Shown piece after piece: positions 55,001 through 63,091 of a DNA stretch of 64,000 nucleotides; within the stretch, counting starts at the first letter, position 1, and every line of letters begins with the position of its first letter. The notes under the pieces were generated by a model that did no database searches, was not told the origin of the DNA, and saw only the letters and a program-made list of their open reading frames with translations. The DNA lies in NCBI GenBank assembly GCA_016793325.1, contig JAEUKI010000087.1:180189-244188 (forward strand). The letters are read 5' to 3'. A program made the position numbers and the translations under genes. This DNA is from Myxococcales bacterium (GTDB lineage Bacteria; Myxococcota_A; Polyangia; Polyangiales; Ga0077539).

Positions 55001-57838
55001 GTGGAGAGCTACAACGAAGCTGAGTTTCGGCGCCGTGTCGACATGGCGCTCGCGCGCGTGCGAAAGGTCCTCGACCACACGCGAAACCCCCAGTACGCCG
55101 CGGACGTCCCGCACCAATACGACGACAAGTTCGCGCTCGTTGAATTCATGGGTCGCACGACGGTCGCGGCCCTCGACCAGTGCCTCGAGACGATCGGCCT
55201 CGCGCCGAAGGACCTCGCGCGCCTGCGCGAGTGGGCGGCGACGCGCGCGGTCACGCTGCGGCTGAGCGCCCGCGAGGACTGCAAGTTTCTCCGCGAAGAG
55301 ACCAAGAAGGTCGAGTCGGCCACGGAGTACGTCACCGAGAAGCGCGGATTTCTCGGCAACAAGAGCACCAAGACCGAGAAGGTCGTCACGACCGTCACCG
55401 AGTACTTCTGGAGCTTCGAGTTCGACTACACGCTCGACGCGTACCACTCGACCGCGGTCGACGAGGGCGTTCAACTTTTGTCCCGCCGCGGGAAGATCGA
55501 AATCAAGACCGCCGCCAACGTCACGCCCCGGCCGCAGACCGTCGTTCGCCCCGCGATCGAAGCGAACATCTCGTGGCTGCTTCGGCAGATCGACGACGAC
55601 GGCCGCGCGCGCATGGCCATCGATCGAACGCAGAGCTCGTGTCACACGCCTCGACGCAACCGCGAGGTCGACGCCGCGCTCGTCGCGCTCGACGAGCTCA
55701 ACACGTTCTTCGTGCGGCTCGATCGGTACTTCGTGGACGAGCTGTTCGGCGCGCAGTCCGGACACGGCCTCGACCTGACCGCGATTCACGCAGACGACGT
55801 CGTGTTGCCAGTGCTTCCTCTGTTCGAAGCGGCCGCGGCGGACGGATCGGTGCTTCGCTCGGGCTTCGCGGACGAGCTGCTCGGCGAGCAAAAACGAACG
55901 CTCGTCGCGCGGTGCCAGGACATCGCGAAGGTCTTTCCGCGAGACGCGTCGGTGATCACCGCGCTCGAGGCGAGCCTCGTCGCCGTCAGTCGCCACGCGC
56001 GGCAGGTGTGTCGGCAGTTCTTCGACGGCGTCGCGTACGTCGAGCAGATGCTGCGCAACCAGCTCGTCGCCGCGATCGGCAAGGAGCTCTCACCCGCGGA
56101 CTTCGCGAAGTACATGGAGTTTCACGGTCGAAAGCTGTTTCGACCCGAGCATCGACCGCTCCCGTTTTCGCACGCGATCCGCCGCCCCGAGCACGACCCC
56201 GAGGGGACGCTCAGCATCGAAGTGAAGCGCGGGAGCTCGATGGCCGAGCCGATCTCGACCATCGTCGCGACGAGCGAGTCGACCCGACCGATGTTCTTCG
56301 CGCTCGACGCCTCGACGCGCGTCGCGGTCCACGGCCAGCGGCACCTGCACGCGTGGGTGTCCCATCAGTTCTCGGGGAGCCCGTCGCTCGCGCTCGAGCT
56401 CGTCGCGCGCGCACGGCAGTTCAGCAGCTTCATCCTCCTCGTCGGGCGTATCGCCGCGGCGGACGTCTTCGAGCCGCGCTTCGGCGTGATCGTTCAGAAC
56501 AAAGACCTGCTCTCGATCCCGCTCATGCTCGAGCAGATCCCGACCCCGAAGGAGTTTCGCGACGCGATCGAGTCGCTCTCGCCCGAGCAGCAGCGCTTCG
56601 CCAAGGCGTTTCGAGGAATGCAGCTCGAGAGCACGCTCTTCGGCGTGTGCGTGATCCACATCAAGCCGCAGCTCGAGAAGCTCCTCAAGCTCGACCCCGA
56701 CAGCCTCACCAAGCAGATCAAGCTCACGCAAGAGCTCTCGAGCTTGTTCATCGACTACCAGATCCCGAGCGATCTTTTGTCCTACGACGGCCCGCGAGAA
56801 AACCCGTCGTCCGAGAAGATCGCGCGCGTCAACGAGTACGTCGCGCGCATGCGCGAGATGATCAACCTGTCCAAGCAGCGTGAGCTCGAAGAGGCGCGCG
56901 AGCGAGAGGCCATGCGGCTCGCCGAGAGCAACATGACCCCGTATCCGATGGCTGCGTTCGCTGCGCCGTCTGCGCCTATCGCGGGTCCGCCGCCCCCGAT
57001 GCGCGGCGGTGGAGGCCCCGGCGGAGCGCCGTATCCGTCGGCGCCCGCGATGATGCCCCCTCCAGCACCCTCCGCCGGTCCCATGATGCCCGCTCCTTCG
57101 CCGCCGATGCAGAAGTCCGCCGCGCCTCCTACGAGCTCGTCCGCGCCGATCACCAACGCGCCCCGCAGCGAGTCGACCGCGCGCCCGTCGGAGGGCCGCT
57201 CGCGGGCGCAGGTGCAAGAGTCTGCGGCAAAACCGCCAGCGAATATCCAGGCGAATCAACAGCCCGCGCCGCGGTCGACGAGCGAGCGGACCGACGTCGC
57301 GACGAGCGACGAGCACGTCGACTACACGCGCATCCCTGCGGAGCTCGACGCGAAGTTCGACCAGCTCGACGACGACGGCGCGCTTCGACCCACGATCATC
57401 AACACGGGGGACGTCTGGTCGCGAACCGCGCAGAAGGGCCTTTTGTCCGAGCCCGAGTCCGAGGTCCTCGACGACGACGAACAAGAGCGCGAGAAGCACC
57501 GCGCGTTCGACCTCCTCGACGCGCTCACCAAGTCCGGGGCGCTCGCCGTCGATCACGCCAGCTTGCACGTCGTGCTCGCCGCGACGCACTGCTTCGACAA
57601 GACGCTCGTCGACACCGTGGTGAAGGGCAACGTCAACCCGATCGAAAAGGTCGAGCGCTCGCTCGTGATCGCAGCGACGACGGTGCACCGGCTCCCGGCG
57701 CGCGCCCTCGTCGCAGAAGACCAGCACGAGCGTTTCTTCTCGTACGCGCCGAAGCTCGCGCTCGAAGACGGCACGAAAGCCGAGTCCGCCGACGCGCCCG
57801 CGGGCGACGGTGAAGACGCGCGCGACCCGAACGAGTGA
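55001..57838 (+). CDS. Large hypothetical protein with Pro-rich linker
   Basis: About 945 residues from GTG 55001, preferred because GAGGAG lies eight bases upstream; ATG 54965 and 54953 are in-frame alternatives. Soluble. Three parts: a large N-terminal domain (about 1-640) with mixed alpha/beta character, many Arg/Lys/Glu and conserved-looking blocks (FLREETKKVESATEYVTEKRG; LSIEVKRGSSMAEP; VQNKDLLSIPLMLEQIP); a short coiled stretch (QRELEEAREREAMRLAE); a Pro/Ala/Met-rich linker (about 660-790); and a C-terminal helical domain (about 830-945) with acidic tail. I recognise no family and see no nucleotide-binding or catalytic motif. Expressed-looking codon use throughout. Confidence 0.65.
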   Translation: MESYNEAEFRRRVDMALARVRKVLDHTRNPQYAADVPHQYDDKFALVEFMGRTTVAALDQCLETIGLAPKDLARLREWAATRAVTLRLSAREDCKFLREETKKVESATEYVTEKRGFLGNKSTKTEKVVTTVTEYFWSFEFDYTLDAYHSTAVDEGVQLLSRRGKIEIKTAANVTPRPQTVVRPAIEANISWLLRQIDDDGRARMAIDRTQSSCHTPRRNREVDAALVALDELNTFFVRLDRYFVDELFGAQSGHGLDLTAIHADDVVLPVLPLFEAAAADGSVLRSGFADELLGEQKRTLVARCQDIAKVFPRDASVITALEASLVAVSRHARQVCRQFFDGVAYVEQMLRNQLVAAIGKELSPADFAKYMEFHGRKLFRPEHRPLPFSHAIRRPEHDPEGTLSIEVKRGSSMAEPISTIVATSESTRPMFFALDASTRVAVHGQRHLHAWVSHQFSGSPSLALELVARARQFSSFILLVGRIAAADVFEPRFGVIVQNKDLLSIPLMLEQIPTPKEFRDAIESLSPEQQRFAKAFRGMQLESTLFGVCVIHIKPQLEKLLKLDPDSLTKQIKLTQELSSLFIDYQIPSDLLSYDGPRENPSSEKIARVNEYVARMREMINLSKQRELEEAREREAMRLAESNMTPYPMAAFAAPSAPIAGPPPPMRGGGGPGGAPYPSAPAMMPPPAPSAGPMMPAPSPPMQKSAAPPTSSSAPITNAPRSESTARPSEGRSRAQVQESAAKPPANIQANQQPAPRSTSERTDVATSDEHVDYTRIPAELDAKFDQLDDDGALRPTIINTGDVWSRTAQKGLLSEPESEVLDDDEQEREKHRAFDLLDALTKSGALAVDHASLHVVLAATHCFDKTLVDTVVKGNVNPIEKVERSLVIAATTVHRLPARALVAEDQHERFFSYAPKLALEDGTKAESADAPAGDGEDARDPNE

Positions 57839-57881
57839 GCCCTCGTTCGTCGCCCGGCGGTCGCTCGTGTAGTGTTCGTCT

Positions 57882-58676
57882 GTGACCGACCGCGAAGAGC
57901 CGCCGCGAGCCGCTGCGCCTCCCTGGCCTCCGCTGCTCGCCGCCCGAGGAACGCTCTCGCAGAGCGCCGCGCACGCCCACCACGGGATGCACGTCGTGCT
58001 CGCCACCGAGGGCTCGCTCTTGTCTCGCGTCGCGCCCGAGGATCGCTTCGTCGAGAGCGCCGGGGTGATCACGGCGCCGGACGTAGCACACGAAATCAAG
58101 CCCAACGGCGCCGACGTGCTCCTCGTGTTCATCGAGCCCGAGAGCCGCGTCGGGTCCGCGTTGCGCAGCGCGATCCCGGGCGAAGCGCGGCGGATCTCCG
58201 AGTCCGAGCGCGCGGCGATCGACACGGCGCTCGACCCGCGGGCGATCATGGCGGGCGAGGGGGAGGCGTGGACGCACTCGGTGCTCGCGGCGCTCGGCGT
58301 GGACGCGCCGATGCGCGTGCCGCCCATGCACCCTTCCGTTCGAAAGGCGCTCGCCCTCGTTCGCACCACGGACGCCGACGAGTCGGTCTCGCTCGAGGCG
58401 CTCGCGACGAAGGTGGGGCTTTCGGAGGGGCGCCTGATGCACGCGTTCACCGAGTCCGTGGGAATTCCCTTGCGCCCGTACCTCGCGTGGCTCCGCGTTC
58501 AGCGCGCGGTCGCGCTCATCGCGGCGGGCCACTCGCTCGCCGCGGCCGCCGCCCACGCGGGCTTCTCGGACGCGTCGCACATGACCCGGACGTTTCGAAA
58601 GATGCTGGGGTTGAAGCCTTCGTCCGTGCAGCAGGCGGTTGTAGCCAGTCCGTTCAAGACCCACGCGAGCGAGTGA
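57882..58676 (+). CDS. AraC family transcriptional regulator
   Basis: 264 residues from GTG 57882. The N-terminal cupin-like part (about 20-130) has HAHHGMHVVLATEG and APDVAHEIKPNGADVLLVFIEP. The C-terminal double HTH (about 155-255) has LEALATKVGLSEGRLMHAFTESVG, RPYLAWLRVQRAV and AAHAGFSDASHMTRTFRKMLGLKPSS, the AraC/XylS signature. The following small membrane protein gene starts 15 bases after its stop, so the two probably form an operon. Confidence 0.88.
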   Translation: MTDREEPPRAAAPPWPPLLAARGTLSQSAAHAHHGMHVVLATEGSLLSRVAPEDRFVESAGVITAPDVAHEIKPNGADVLLVFIEPESRVGSALRSAIPGEARRISESERAAIDTALDPRAIMAGEGEAWTHSVLAALGVDAPMRVPPMHPSVRKALALVRTTDADESVSLEALATKVGLSEGRLMHAFTESVGIPLRPYLAWLRVQRAVALIAAGHSLAAAAAHAGFSDASHMTRTFRKMLGLKPSSVQQAVVASPFKTHASE

Positions 58677-58691
58677 CGCACAGTCTCGCGC

Positions 58692-59060
58692 ATGTCCCGA
58701 AGCCGCACGCAGCCGCTGCTCGCCTGGCAGCGAAGCCTCTATCAAGACAACCACACGACGCGCGCGTCGCTGATCATTCACGCGGTCACGTGCCCGATGT
58801 TCATCGCCGGCAACCTCGCGTTGATCGCCGCGCCGTTCGCGTCGGGCTGGCTCGCGCTGAGCGGTCTCGTGACGAGCGCCGTCGCGATGGCCGCGCAGGG
58901 GCGCGCGCACAAGATGGAAGCGGTGCCTCCCGTCCCGTTCGACGGTGCGTTGGACGCGCTCTCGCGGATCTTCGCCGAGCAGTGGATCACGTTTCCGCGC
59001 TTCGTCCTCGACGGCGGATTCGCCGCGGCGTGGGCTCGCACGCGCGGCAGCGCCGGGTGA
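58692..59060 (+). CDS. Small membrane protein, Mpo1/DUF962-like at best
   Basis: 122 residues from ATG 58692. The opening LLAWQRSLYQDNHTTRASLIIH, two hydrophobic segments (VTCPMFIAGNLALIAAPFA and WLALSGLVTSAVAMAAQG) and the GRAHKMEAVPPVPFDGALD ending weakly recall Mpo1/DUF962 proteins, which hydroxylate fatty acids; the metal-binding His set is incomplete by eye, so the link is tentative. Inner membrane protein in an operon with the AraC regulator. Confidence 0.6.
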   Translation: MSRSRTQPLLAWQRSLYQDNHTTRASLIIHAVTCPMFIAGNLALIAAPFASGWLALSGLVTSAVAMAAQGRAHKMEAVPPVPFDGALDALSRIFAEQWITFPRFVLDGGFAAAWARTRGSAG

Positions 59061-59173
59061 CATCGGGGCGCTGATCCGCCGAGCGCGAGACAACTTGTCA
59101 ATCGCGAATCTGTTGGGAATTCACTGGTAGAACGCGCCCGTTCTTCGTCGTCACACAGAGAGGAGTGTGCTCG

Positions 59174-59803
59174 ATGAAGCTTCGGTTCTCGTCTGCTTTC
59201 TTGTTCTCGATCGCTCTTTGCTCCGCGCGCGCCTCGGCCCAGAGCGCCGTCGTCGCGCCCCCCGAGCCGTCGTTGGCCGCGCGGTACTCGCACGAGTCGC
59301 GCTCGATCCTCGGGGGAGGCGCGATCACCGTCGTTCCCTCGTCGAGCGCGTCGCTCGGAGCGCAGACGTCGCTCTACGCCGACGCGCAGCTGCGCTGGAT
59401 GTACCGCGGCTGGGCGCTGTCTCCACGCGTCGGTGTCCACGGCGGATTCGCAGAGCACAACGCCACGCTCGCCGGAAACCTCGGCGCCGACGCGGGCTTC
59501 TACTTCGGCACCATTCGCCCCGTCTCCGACCGCGTGAGCCTCGGCGCCCTCGCGGGCTACACGTTCTCGCTCTCGTACATCGGCGCGCCCGGCGGCCGTG
59601 GCTATCAGCGCGGACACGCTGGATCGCTCGAAGTCCCGGTCACGATCCACCTCGGCCGCGCAGCGTTCATCGAGCCCGTCGCCGTCGCGACGTATCGCGT
59701 CTCGACCATCGACGTAAGCTCGACCGCGATCGCGATCCTCGGCGTCGGTTCGACATCGAGCTTCGTGGTGAGCGCGAGCCTTCGCGGGGGCTGCGTGTTC
59801 TAG
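59174..59803 (+). CDS. Outer-membrane beta-barrel-like exported protein
   Basis: 209 residues from ATG 59174, with GAGGAG upstream. The signal peptide MKLRFSSAFLFSIALCSARASA is followed by a mature chain of alternating strands rich in Gly, Ser, Tyr and Ala (LGAQTSLYADAQLRWMYRGW, LGADAGFYFGTIRPVSDRVS, LGALAGYTFSLSYIGAPGG) and an ending FVVSASLRGGCVF that has the terminal Phe of outer-membrane barrels. No enzymatic motif. Single gene, convergent with the vWA lipoprotein gene, 25 bases apart. Confidence 0.72.
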   Translation: MKLRFSSAFLFSIALCSARASAQSAVVAPPEPSLAARYSHESRSILGGGAITVVPSSSASLGAQTSLYADAQLRWMYRGWALSPRVGVHGGFAEHNATLAGNLGADAGFYFGTIRPVSDRVSLGALAGYTFSLSYIGAPGGRGYQRGHAGSLEVPVTIHLGRAAFIEPVAVATYRVSTIDVSSTAIAILGVGSTSSFVVSASLRGGCVF

Positions 59804-59828
59804 AACGCCGCTCCGTGGACCCAGGTAT

Positions 59829-60974
59829 TCAACCCGGCGGGCACTCGAAGCGAAAGTTCACCATCGCGCGCTCGTCGGCTTGCACTTGCATGCACGTCGT
59901 CGGGCACAAGCGAACGCGGTCTCCCATCGCAGCGCCCGCGTCGCCCGCGCCCGCATCGCCGCTCGCGCCGCCGCGAACGAGATAGAAGCCGCCCATCGCG
60001 CAGGCGCTCTCGTCGCGTACAGGCAGCAGCGTGCTGGTCATCCCGCTCGAGAGCGTGAGCGTCCCGCGCGCGTAGAAGATGTCTGGCGTCCTGCCGTCGC
60101 TCAGCATCGGATACGCAAACTCGCAGGGCAGCCGCACGCCCGCGATGGCCTGCGCCGCGACGGCGTCGAAGAGCGACGAGTAGCTCGTCAGGCTGCAGAG
60201 CGGAAAGCGATACCCGCGCGTCTCGCGCGCGAGCTCTTGAAGCTCCGCCGCGGGGTTCGCCGAGAAGCCCGAGCATCGCATCGTCACCACTGGCGCGGGC
60301 GGCGGCCACGGCGTCGTCGGCGGCATGTTCGGCGCGAGCCCCGCGACGGCGTGAACGATGTACTTCGGCATCGTTCGCGTCCCGAACGCGGCGGTGAGAT
60401 CTGCTGCGTTCATTCCCGTGTAGAACGCGTTGCGATTGCCGACGCCCGAGCCGTCATCGGTGAAGACGACGACCGCCTTGAGCGCGTCGGGCCGAAGGTG
60501 CGGAAGGGCCGCGCGCAGGTGTCCAGGCAGCTCGCCGAGCAGCCCTCCCGAGCCGATCCCTCGGTTCACATAGAAGTATCGTCGCGGCATCGTCGCAGGC
60601 GGCGCCGTGATCGCGCCCCCCACCACGATCACGCGGTAGTCCACCATCGCGCGCTCGAGCGCGCTGATGAGATTGGGCGCGAGCGTCGACGAGATCGCGC
60701 CGCGCGGGCGATCGAAGGAGTTTGACGAGTCCACGACGACGATCACGTCGAGCGGGAGACGCACGACGCTCGCGGTCGCGTCGAACGACGCGCACGACGT
60801 GTCTTGCGGAGGAACATCCTGCATCGAGACGTCTGCGACGGTGACGTCCGCGACCGTCGCGTCCGCGGCGCTCTCTCTCGACGCGTCTCTCGGCGGCGTG
60901 GGGTTCTGCACCTCTGCGCACGCGCTGAGCGCGGCACCGAACAACAAGCCTCGAACGAAAAAAGAAGTAGTCAT
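59829..60974 (-). CDS. von Willebrand factor A-like lipoprotein
   Basis: 381 residues from ATG 60974, with GAGGAG upstream. The signal MTTSFFVRGLLFGAALSAC ends in a lipobox. An Asp/Ala/Ser-rich linker runs to about residue 60. The vWA-like domain has the MIDAS start DVIVVVDSSNSF (Asp82, DxSxS) and KAVVVFTDDGSG near residue 170, which suggests metal-dependent ligand binding. Ten or more Cys in the C-terminal half may form disulfides (MRCSGFS, FPLCSLT, LPCEFA, RLCPTTC, RFECPP). Probably an envelope adhesion or sensing protein. Confidence 0.8.
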   Translation of the reverse strand: MTTSFFVRGLLFGAALSACAEVQNPTPPRDASRESAADATVADVTVADVSMQDVPPQDTSCASFDATASVVRLPLDVIVVVDSSNSFDRPRGAISSTLAPNLISALERAMVDYRVIVVGGAITAPPATMPRRYFYVNRGIGSGGLLGELPGHLRAALPHLRPDALKAVVVFTDDGSGVGNRNAFYTGMNAADLTAAFGTRTMPKYIVHAVAGLAPNMPPTTPWPPPAPVVTMRCSGFSANPAAELQELARETRGYRFPLCSLTSYSSLFDAVAAQAIAGVRLPCEFAYPMLSDGRTPDIFYARGTLTLSSGMTSTLLPVRDESACAMGGFYLVRGGASGDAGAGDAGAAMGDRVRLCPTTCMQVQADERAMVNFRFECPPG

Positions 60975-61054
60975 GGCGCTCGCTCCTCGAGACCCACAGT
61001 ATCAACCGCGGAGCGCCCGCGAGAATCAGAAGAAAATCTCCCGCGATGTGAGTT

Positions 61055-62014
61055 TCATCTCCCACGCCGCGCGGGCTTCGTCGGCCGCTTCCACTCGACG
61101 CCGCGCTTCTTCGCAGCGCTCGGCGCCGGCGTGCTCAAGTGCTTGATCAGCGCATCAGCGACCACACGAACGCGACGACTCGTGTCCACGTCCCGGTGCG
61201 TCACGAGCCACAACGGAACCACGATCGCCGGGAGCGCATCGGTCGCTCGCTCGACCAAGGGATCGTTGTCTCCCACCTCGGCGATCATGATTCCGATCCC
61301 GACGCCCTGCCGTACGAGCGCCCACTGCGCGTGCTGGCTCGCGCTCGCGATCGCGAAATTCGCCGGCGAAAGCGGCAGTCCGAGCGCCGCCAAGCCTTCT
61401 CTCAGCGTGTCGCTTCGATCGAAATTGATGAACGTCGCGCGCGAGAGGCTCTCGAGCGTGCGCTTCTTTCCGAGCGTTTGGAGGTACGCCGGCGCGCCGT
61501 ACAAGTACGCCTCGCTCTCGCGGAGCTTTCGCGCGACGAGCTCGGGCTCCTTCGGCTTGTAGTTGCGAAGCGCGATGTCCGCCTCACGGCGACGGAGGTC
61601 CTGCGACGCGTTCGACGCGATCAGGTCGATCTCGATCCCGGGGTGCGACGCGCGCAGCTCGGCGATCGCCGGAGGAAGAAAGTGCGACGCGACGATCTCG
61701 CTCGCGCTGATGCTCACGCGCCCGTCGAGCGCGATGCTCTGTCCCGCGGCGACCCGCGCCACCCGCAGCGCGGCGTCGTACATGACCTTCACGTGCTCGA
61801 CGAGCTCGACGCCCGTCGGCGTGAGCGCGATCGCGCGCCCCGCGCGCTGCACGAGCGTGAGGCCCAGCTCTTCTTCGAGCGCGGCGATCTGTCGGCCCAC
61901 GGTGGGCTGCGCGACGCCGAGCGCCACCGCAGCGCCCGAGTACGACCCGTGCTCTGCGACGGCGAGAAACGCTTGCACGTGGTTCCAGTCGAAATCGATT
62001 CGTCGAGCGGTCAT
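61055..62014 (-). CDS. LysR family transcriptional regulator
   Basis: 319 residues from ATG 62014. The winged helix (about 5-65) has FDWNHVQAFLAVAEHGSYSG, AAVALGVAQPTVGRQIAALE and LTPTGVELVEH. The effector domain (about 90-295) includes VSISASEIVASHFLPPAI and EADIALRNYKPKEPELVA. The C-terminal tail is Lys/Arg/Pro-rich (APSAAKKRGVEWKRPTKP). Divergent to the membrane/TPR-like gene at 62110, with 95 bases between the starts. Confidence 0.88.
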   Translation of the reverse strand: MTARRIDFDWNHVQAFLAVAEHGSYSGAAVALGVAQPTVGRQIAALEEELGLTLVQRAGRAIALTPTGVELVEHVKVMYDAALRVARVAAGQSIALDGRVSISASEIVASHFLPPAIAELRASHPGIEIDLIASNASQDLRRREADIALRNYKPKEPELVARKLRESEAYLYGAPAYLQTLGKKRTLESLSRATFINFDRSDTLREGLAALGLPLSPANFAIASASQHAQWALVRQGVGIGIMIAEVGDNDPLVERATDALPAIVVPLWLVTHRDVDTSRRVRVVADALIKHLSTPAPSAAKKRGVEWKRPTKPARRGR

Positions 62015-62109
62015 TCGAGGGCACGGATGATACGCGTACGCGAGCCGACACCAGCGGTCCTCGCGCGCGGCTCGCCATCGTCGCCGCGATTCGTGGCACC
62101 ATCGCGCGC

Positions 62110-63006
62110 GTGAACCCGTGGATCGGCCTCGGCGCAGCAGCGCTCCTCGTGTTCGTCGGCGTCCCTGCGCTATTTCTCGTCCGCTCTCCGTGGAAATGGA
62201 GCGAGCTCGACCCGGAGACCAAGCGACGCATCGGACGCGCGTCGCTCGGCGCGGGCGCGCTCTTCGCATCGGTCGGAGCAGCGCTCGGCGCGATCCTCGC
62301 CGCGATCACCGATCACGCCATCGTCACCTTTGTCGGGACCGTCGCGTTCGCCGGCGCGCTCTCGGTCTGGAGCCTCCGCGCCGCCGCACCCATCGCGACG
62401 ATCAAGCGCCTCGGTGAACGCCTGCATTTTCCCACGCAGCGCGAGTCCGCGCGCGCCGAGCTGCTCGAGCTCACCGCGAAGCTCCCCAACGACGCCACCG
62501 GCGCGACGCTGCGAATCTCCGCAGCGACCGTGCTCTCGAACGCGGGCTTCGACGGCGACGCGCTCGTGCTCGTCGAGAAGCTCGACGAGAGCGCCTTCGA
62601 CCAACACAGCCGCGATCTGCGAAAAATGCTGATGTTCTCCGCGCAAGTGTCCACGAGGCAGCTCGAGGCCGCGCGCTCGACGCTCGCCGAGCTCCCGCAG
62701 TTCGCCGAAGACGACCAGCACTCGATCGCCAAGCGCGTGATCACCGCGAGGCTCCTCGTCCTCGAGGGAAAGCCCGACGAAGCCGTCGCGCTCATCCGTC
62801 AACCCTGCGAGCGCATCGAGAGCGAGCGCGGCCGCCGCGTCGTCCTCGCCCACGCGTACGCCGCGCTGCAAGACAACGCCGCGCTCGAGGCGACGCTCGA
62901 TTGGCTCGCGGGCCAACCACGAGGGCTCGACCGCGTGATCTCCCCGGAGGGACCCGCCACGCCCCACGCCATGGCCCGCGTCCAAAAGAGCCCGTACGGC
63001 CGCTGA
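62110..63006 (+). CDS. Membrane protein with TPR-like helical domain
   Basis: 298 residues from GTG 62110. Three hydrophobic segments: LGAAALLVFVGVPALFLV, AGALFASVGAALGAILAAI and VTFVGTVAFAGALSVWSL. The rest (about 105-285) is helical and soluble, with TPR-like units (RISAATVLSNAGFDGDALVLVEKL; KRVITARLLVLEGKPDEAVALI; VVLAHAYAALQDNAALEATLDWLAG). Function unknown; an inner-membrane protein with a cytoplasmic scaffold domain is the likely topology. Divergent from the LysR gene. Confidence 0.7.
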   Translation: MNPWIGLGAAALLVFVGVPALFLVRSPWKWSELDPETKRRIGRASLGAGALFASVGAALGAILAAITDHAIVTFVGTVAFAGALSVWSLRAAAPIATIKRLGERLHFPTQRESARAELLELTAKLPNDATGATLRISAATVLSNAGFDGDALVLVEKLDESAFDQHSRDLRKMLMFSAQVSTRQLEAARSTLAELPQFAEDDQHSIAKRVITARLLVLEGKPDEAVALIRQPCERIESERGRRVVLAHAYAALQDNAALEATLDWLAGQPRGLDRVISPEGPATPHAMARVQKSPYGR

Positions 63007-63045
63007 TCGACCCGCAGGCGATTCGTCGGTCACAGTTTGGGTCGA
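63007..63045 (+). terminator. Possible hairpin after the TPR-like gene
   Basis: TCGACCC at 63007-63013 pairs with GGGTCGA at 63039-63045, directly after the stop codon, with a 25-base loop. No U-run. A weak terminator or nothing. Confidence 0.25.
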
Positions 63046-63091
63046 CCGCGCCACGTGGTGACGAATGCGCCGTCTTCGCAGGAGTACGCCC

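Noticed and set aside
53873..55996. Minus-strand frame spanning the carboxylesterase end, repeat D and the next gene
   Set aside because: It runs across two clear plus-strand genes and an intergenic repeat, and its composition is Arg/Glu/Val-rich shadow sequence.
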